DNA of 31,340 nt, taken from positions 1 through 31,340 of the forward strand of contig NPFB01000141.1 of assembly GCA_014084085.1 (NCBI GenBank), read 5' to 3'. The DNA is from Hondaea fermentalgiana. Taxonomy: Eukaryota; Sar; Bigyra; Thraustochytrida; Thraustochytriidae. Positions 27,882 to 31,340 of the stretch are shown here, one piece after another. The position numbers and the translations under genes were made by a program. Numbering within the stretch: position 1 is the stretch's first letter; each line of letters opens with the position of its first letter. Under the pieces are notes generated by a model. That model saw nothing but the letters and a program-made list of their open reading frames with translations, made no database searches and was not told the origin of the DNA.

Positions 27882-28301
27882 TCGGAGCGAGGAGGCTCCG
27901 CGGCGTTGCCTAGCTGCAGCTGCTGTAGCTTCAGCTGCAGGCTGTCGGGGTGGTCGTCTTGCAGTTGTTCGTTGCGTTTGCAGTCGACTGCGAGGAGCTA
28001 TAAGATGCGTGCGACAGCGAGCAGCCAATCAATGTCACTCTTGACTCGGATGTTTAGCGCGTCCACGGCATATGCAGATGATGATTCTCGGCACTCGTTG
28101 TCGAACCTTTTATACCTCGCGTGAATTCCCGTTTTCTCTTTTCGTCGTAGGAGCCAGGGGCAGGTGCGTCAAGAAAGAAAAGAATAAAAAGAACAAGATC
28201 AAGAGCCATCACCGCTCTTGCGCGTGCGGTGCGGCAAGTCAGGCATGGGCGGGCCGAGGAGGACCGAGCGCGCTCTTGGGCGGCCCTCACTTTTATGCGT
28301 T

Positions 28302-28573
28302 ATGAACGGTACTGATATGACTGGCTGCAGCTGCAGCTGCAGCTTCTGCACCAGTTCTTCCTCGGCGCCTTGTGCTGACCGACCTTGGGCGATGGGAGTG
28401 GCCAATGACTCGGGCAGTGACTCGCCCTCGGGGAGCGACAATGCGAGTCACGAGTGGCCAGTAAGTAGCCTTGGCTCCGTATAAAAATGAACAAAAATCT
28501 CATTCAACCCAAGGTCGGTCATCTTCAGCCAAGGCCACAACCTCAGCGTCGTCCCACCGGTGCATCATCATGA
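28302..28573 (+). CDS. Weak candidate: two-exon Cys/Ser-rich microprotein, 67 residues
   Basis: Exon 1 (28302-28460) encodes MNGTDMTGCSCSCSFC and continues to an acidic Ser/Asp stretch ending SHEWP. It stops at a canonical donor, GTAAGT, in phase 0. An acceptor, CATCTTCAG, 68 nt later lies within the intron size range seen in this window and gives a Pro/Arg-rich exon 2 (28529-28573) with TGA. Two other AG acceptors (ends 28513 and 28546) keep the same frame. The CSCSC part comes from a CTGCAG repeat, and the opposite strand is also open, so this could be chance. Confidence 0.22.
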
Positions 28574-31288
28574 AGGTCGCCTCCACTCCTGCTCCCTCCA
28601 TCACCCATTCGCAAGCCTCCGCACAGCCATCCATCCATCTATCAATCGTCCTCCATCACGGCGCTCCCTTCCGCCCTGAACGCTCAGAGCCGGGCTTTGA
28701 CGCAGAGCAGCGCACGGCAACGCGCGCGTCGAAACGCGCCGCCGCCGCCAGCCGTGCTCTGCAGCTGCTCTGCTCTGCTCTGCTCTGCGTTGCCTTGCGT
28801 TGCGTTGCGTTGCGTTGCAGCTTCCTTCGCAGGCGTGGCGACGAAAACGCAGTTGGCCGAGGTCTTGGGACTAACTCGCCAGCCTGCCTCGCTGGGCCTG
28901 CTTACGAAACGCGCCGGGTCAGCCGCCGCCCTTGTCTTCCTTCTCGCCCTCCCGCCCAACGACCGCGGCGAGGAAGAACTCCTCTGCGCCGTCCTTGCCT
29001 CGCGTGTCGCAGTCGCTCGCGCGGCTGCGGCTTCTGCACGCGGTGCGGCAGGGGTGCTCGTACGTTCACGATGGCCTGGCCTGGCCTGGCCTCGCCGAGC
29101 TTGGCGCATTCTGTGCGCGGATGTGCGCGTTGATTGTTGACATTGCGCACGTTGAGCCGGGCGTTCATTCATTTCTTCTTGGGTTAGGAGGTAGGTGGGT
29201 GGGTGAAGAAGGTGCGCGCAAAGGTGCGCGAAGTGGGCGGCGCGGCCGCGGGAGGTGCATCTCGCATGGCAGGCAGGCAGGCAGCCAGCCGTTCGGTTCG
29301 GTACGGCGGTGGACGCGCGGTCGGCTCTGCCGGGCTCACGCGTGGACGCGGCCGGGCGAGCGAGCTTTTGGGGCCGTGGAAACGGGCACGCGGTGGTTAG
29401 CTTACAGTTATACTATAGTTGGTTGGAAAAAAGTTTCTCTTACTTTGGGATCTTCCTCCTTTTTCTTTTCGAAGAGCTCGTTCGCGAGCCTAGCTTGGCT
29501 CGGCCTGGCCTGGCTTATAGCTTAGCTTGTGCTTGCTTGTGCTTGCTTGCTTGCTAGCCTGCTTGCTGCTGCAGCGGTGGCAGACGTCAGCGAACGTATA
29601 CACACGCACGCACGCACGTACGTCCCTCGTTGCCACCTCGCCACTAGGCACGGTCGGTCGGGCGTCTCCGTGGCGCCTGCTTCTCGCCATAGTGCCATCC
29701 CCCGCGCTCCTCTCCGCTCTTTTCCCCCCGCGCTGGCTCCGGCTGCTGCTGCAGAGGAGCACGCGGCCGCGGCCAGAGGGCCGGCCTGCGCCGCGCTGCC
29801 GCAGCCAGCCACCTGCAAACTTTCAGAGGGCCAGCCAGCGCCGCCGCGCGCACGCGCCTCCGCCCTCGACTCGACTCGAGCCCGGTCTCGGCGCCGCGTT
29901 TTTCTCTTTCGTGGCTGGTCGCTGGCCACCACCAGATCGATCGATGGCTGTTTATCTGTCCTTTCGAAAGAAAAGAAATACTACCCAAGCGACCGTGAAC
30001 GGATGAAGGAATGAAGGGATGATTGGATGAACGAGAGAAAGAAAAAGCGAGCGAGCTTGCGTACCTTCTGGCCTCCCCTGCTGCGAATCGGGAGAGAAGC
30101 GGGTCGAGAAGCGGCAAATGGTGGCGGAGATGGAGGCCGGGTTTAGTTTGGTTGTCGTGCGCGGCAGGCAGCTCGGCCGCACGCACCGCACCGCTTCGCA
30201 TCGCGCAAGAGGGCGGGGAAGAGGGTGTCGAAAGGAGGGGAGCGTGAATGAACGGACAATGGCTGGCCATAAAAAAGAAAAGGAAAAAGAAACGAAATTG
30301 GGAAAAAGGAAAAGAATGGAAGAAAGAAAGAAAGAAAGAATGAATGAAAGAAAAGAAGGAATCTTGGCGCCCGCTCTCCGTCTGCGGCGCATGCATACAT
30401 AGCCTACCGCCGCCGGCCGCCTTCTGTGGCGCACCAGCCACCCCTGCCGCCGGCCGGAGCCGCCGCCGCCGGCTGGCGCCCGCGCGCCGCACGGCTCCGG
30501 GGGCGTTGCCGCGGGCCCCAGCGCCGCAGCCGCGCGGGACCGGTGGCCCAGGGAAGCGTCGCTCGCGCGCGAGCGACGAACGAATCTATTTTCGCCGGGG
30601 AGCGGCTGCGGGCGGAGTGCGGGGCGGGGCGGCGGCCCTTGATTGACCGCCGCCCTGCTTGGGCTTGTATGAGGCGGCGCGCGCAGCCTCTTTTGCTGGT
30701 CAGCGCGGGGGCGGATTCCGGCCCCGCCGAACATGTCGCCGACGCGCGAACGCCCCCGCACGCTCTCTGCGTTCCACTGGCGTTTTCGTCAGCGTTCGCG
30801 ACCATGCCAACGCGCAGATGAGGGGACGAACTTCCCCGCACGTTGGCCCCATCCCTCTCAACACCTCTGCTGTCTCCCCAAGCACGCTGTGCGGGGAAGC
30901 TTCCGCAGCGCCCCCCGCGCTCCACTGGCTCCGCCGCGTGCGGCTCCGGGCTCCGACTCTCCGCGGCTCCTCCGACGCCTTCCCTGCGTCCCCACTGGCA
31001 CCTGCGCGCGGCCGCGTCCATACATGCGCATCCACATACGTACCCGCCGTGTTTTCTCTCTCTCCCCTTCCCTGGCCGCGCCCGCTCCCCGTTCGTTCGC
31101 TCCCTCCGTGCCGCGTGCTCGTCCCCGACTCGCTGACCTCCTGCGCGGCCGCCACGCGCCGGCCGCTGCTGGCTGGCCCCCGGCCTCCCCGGGAGCCGGC
31201 CGGCTTCGGCGCGGGGCGGGCCTGGTTGGCGTGGCGGCCAAGGCGGAGTCGAAACAGTCCCCGCGCGCTGCGAGGCCCCTTCAGATTC
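28574..31288. other. GC- and repeat-rich DNA without a supported gene
   Basis: I found no gene that I can defend. Frames open on both strands are Arg/Ala/Pro-rich and follow repeats. One coding-like segment (28833-29059, plus strand) lies between an acceptor, TTCCTTCGCAG, and a donor, GTACGT, and is discussed as a finding. A minus-strand segment (30064-30201), starting at an ATG and ending at GTACGC, is weaker still. AAAG-type runs occur near 30319-30340 and GCAC/GTAC runs near 29600-29620. Confidence 0.4.
28758..28818. repeat. CTCTG and CGTTG pentanucleotide repeats
   Basis: Four to five CTCTG units run directly into about five GTTGC units. Together they end in GCAG and are followed by an acceptor-like sequence at 28832. 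Confidence 0.85.
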
Positions 31289-31290
31289 AA

Positions 31291-31338
<48 letters not shown>

Positions 31339-31340
31339 AA
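31289..31340. repeat. (AAAG)n microsatellite reaching the window end
   Basis: About twelve perfect AAAG units run to the last base, so the repeat length is not known from this window. Confidence 0.95.

Larger units (their letters stand above)
27344..28301. other. GC-rich 5' flank of the PX-PDZ gene
   Basis: It contains a (GGCA)13 microsatellite and a perfect hairpin, each listed separately, and CAG/CTG-rich short palindromes near 27910-27945. Reading frames follow the repeats. I see no gene. Confidence 0.45.

Noticed and set aside
29644..30492. 282-codon minus-strand frame
   Set aside because: It runs through AAAG-type repeats (Phe-rich) and GC-rich DNA without a domain. Donor-like sites exist near 30063, but no complete model emerged.

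Overview
The window looks like nuclear DNA of a GC-rich, free-living eukaryotic microbe. Seven long uninterrupted reading frames alternate with small genes split by short GT-AG introns (63 to about 330 nt). Protein architectures are eukaryotic (PX, PDZ, WW, EF-hand, MRH, COX19, OPA3), and microsatellites are dense. A thraustochytrid-like stramenopile would fit, but that placement is an overall impression and not a demonstrated fact. There are no CRISPR arrays, insertion sequences, operons or rRNA genes, and I could support no tRNA.

Left part (1-8.9 kb): three minus-strand single-exon genes lie head to tail: an EMB8/ABHD3-type alpha/beta hydrolase, a 729-residue multipass membrane protein of unknown family, and a retinol saturase/carotenoid isomerase-like flavoprotein. 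The last 160 bp of the flavoprotein gene are tandemly duplicated just downstream of its stop.

Middle (8.9-12.2 kb): repeat-rich DNA with no long gene. One two-exon 49-residue microprotein gene can be proposed there from a strong start context and splice sites. It is followed by a 661-residue acidic membrane protein on the plus strand.

Compact cluster (14.4-19.1 kb): alternating small spliced genes. They are an MRH-domain secretory protein (-), a mitochondrial pterin-4a-carbinolamine dehydratase (+), OPA3 (-) and COX19 (+), followed by an overlapping or frameshift-linked ORF (+). I rebuilt the introns by hand from splice signals and family alignments. OPA3 and COX19 diverge from a 420-bp region carrying a repeated CACTTGCG motif. 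Three neighbouring genes thus point to the mitochondrion.

Right part (19.4-27.3 kb): a 1826-residue intronless multidomain protein (EF-hands, a new-looking internal repeat, ankyrins, WW-like repeats, TRAF-type zinc fingers, a glycine-rich domain, a Tudor-like end) and a PX-PDZ protein with a prion-like Q/Y tail. Both are on the minus strand and suggest signalling or trafficking scaffolds. From 27.3 kb to the end the DNA is GC-rich and microsatellite-rich. It holds a perfect 13-bp hairpin and only weak exon candidates.
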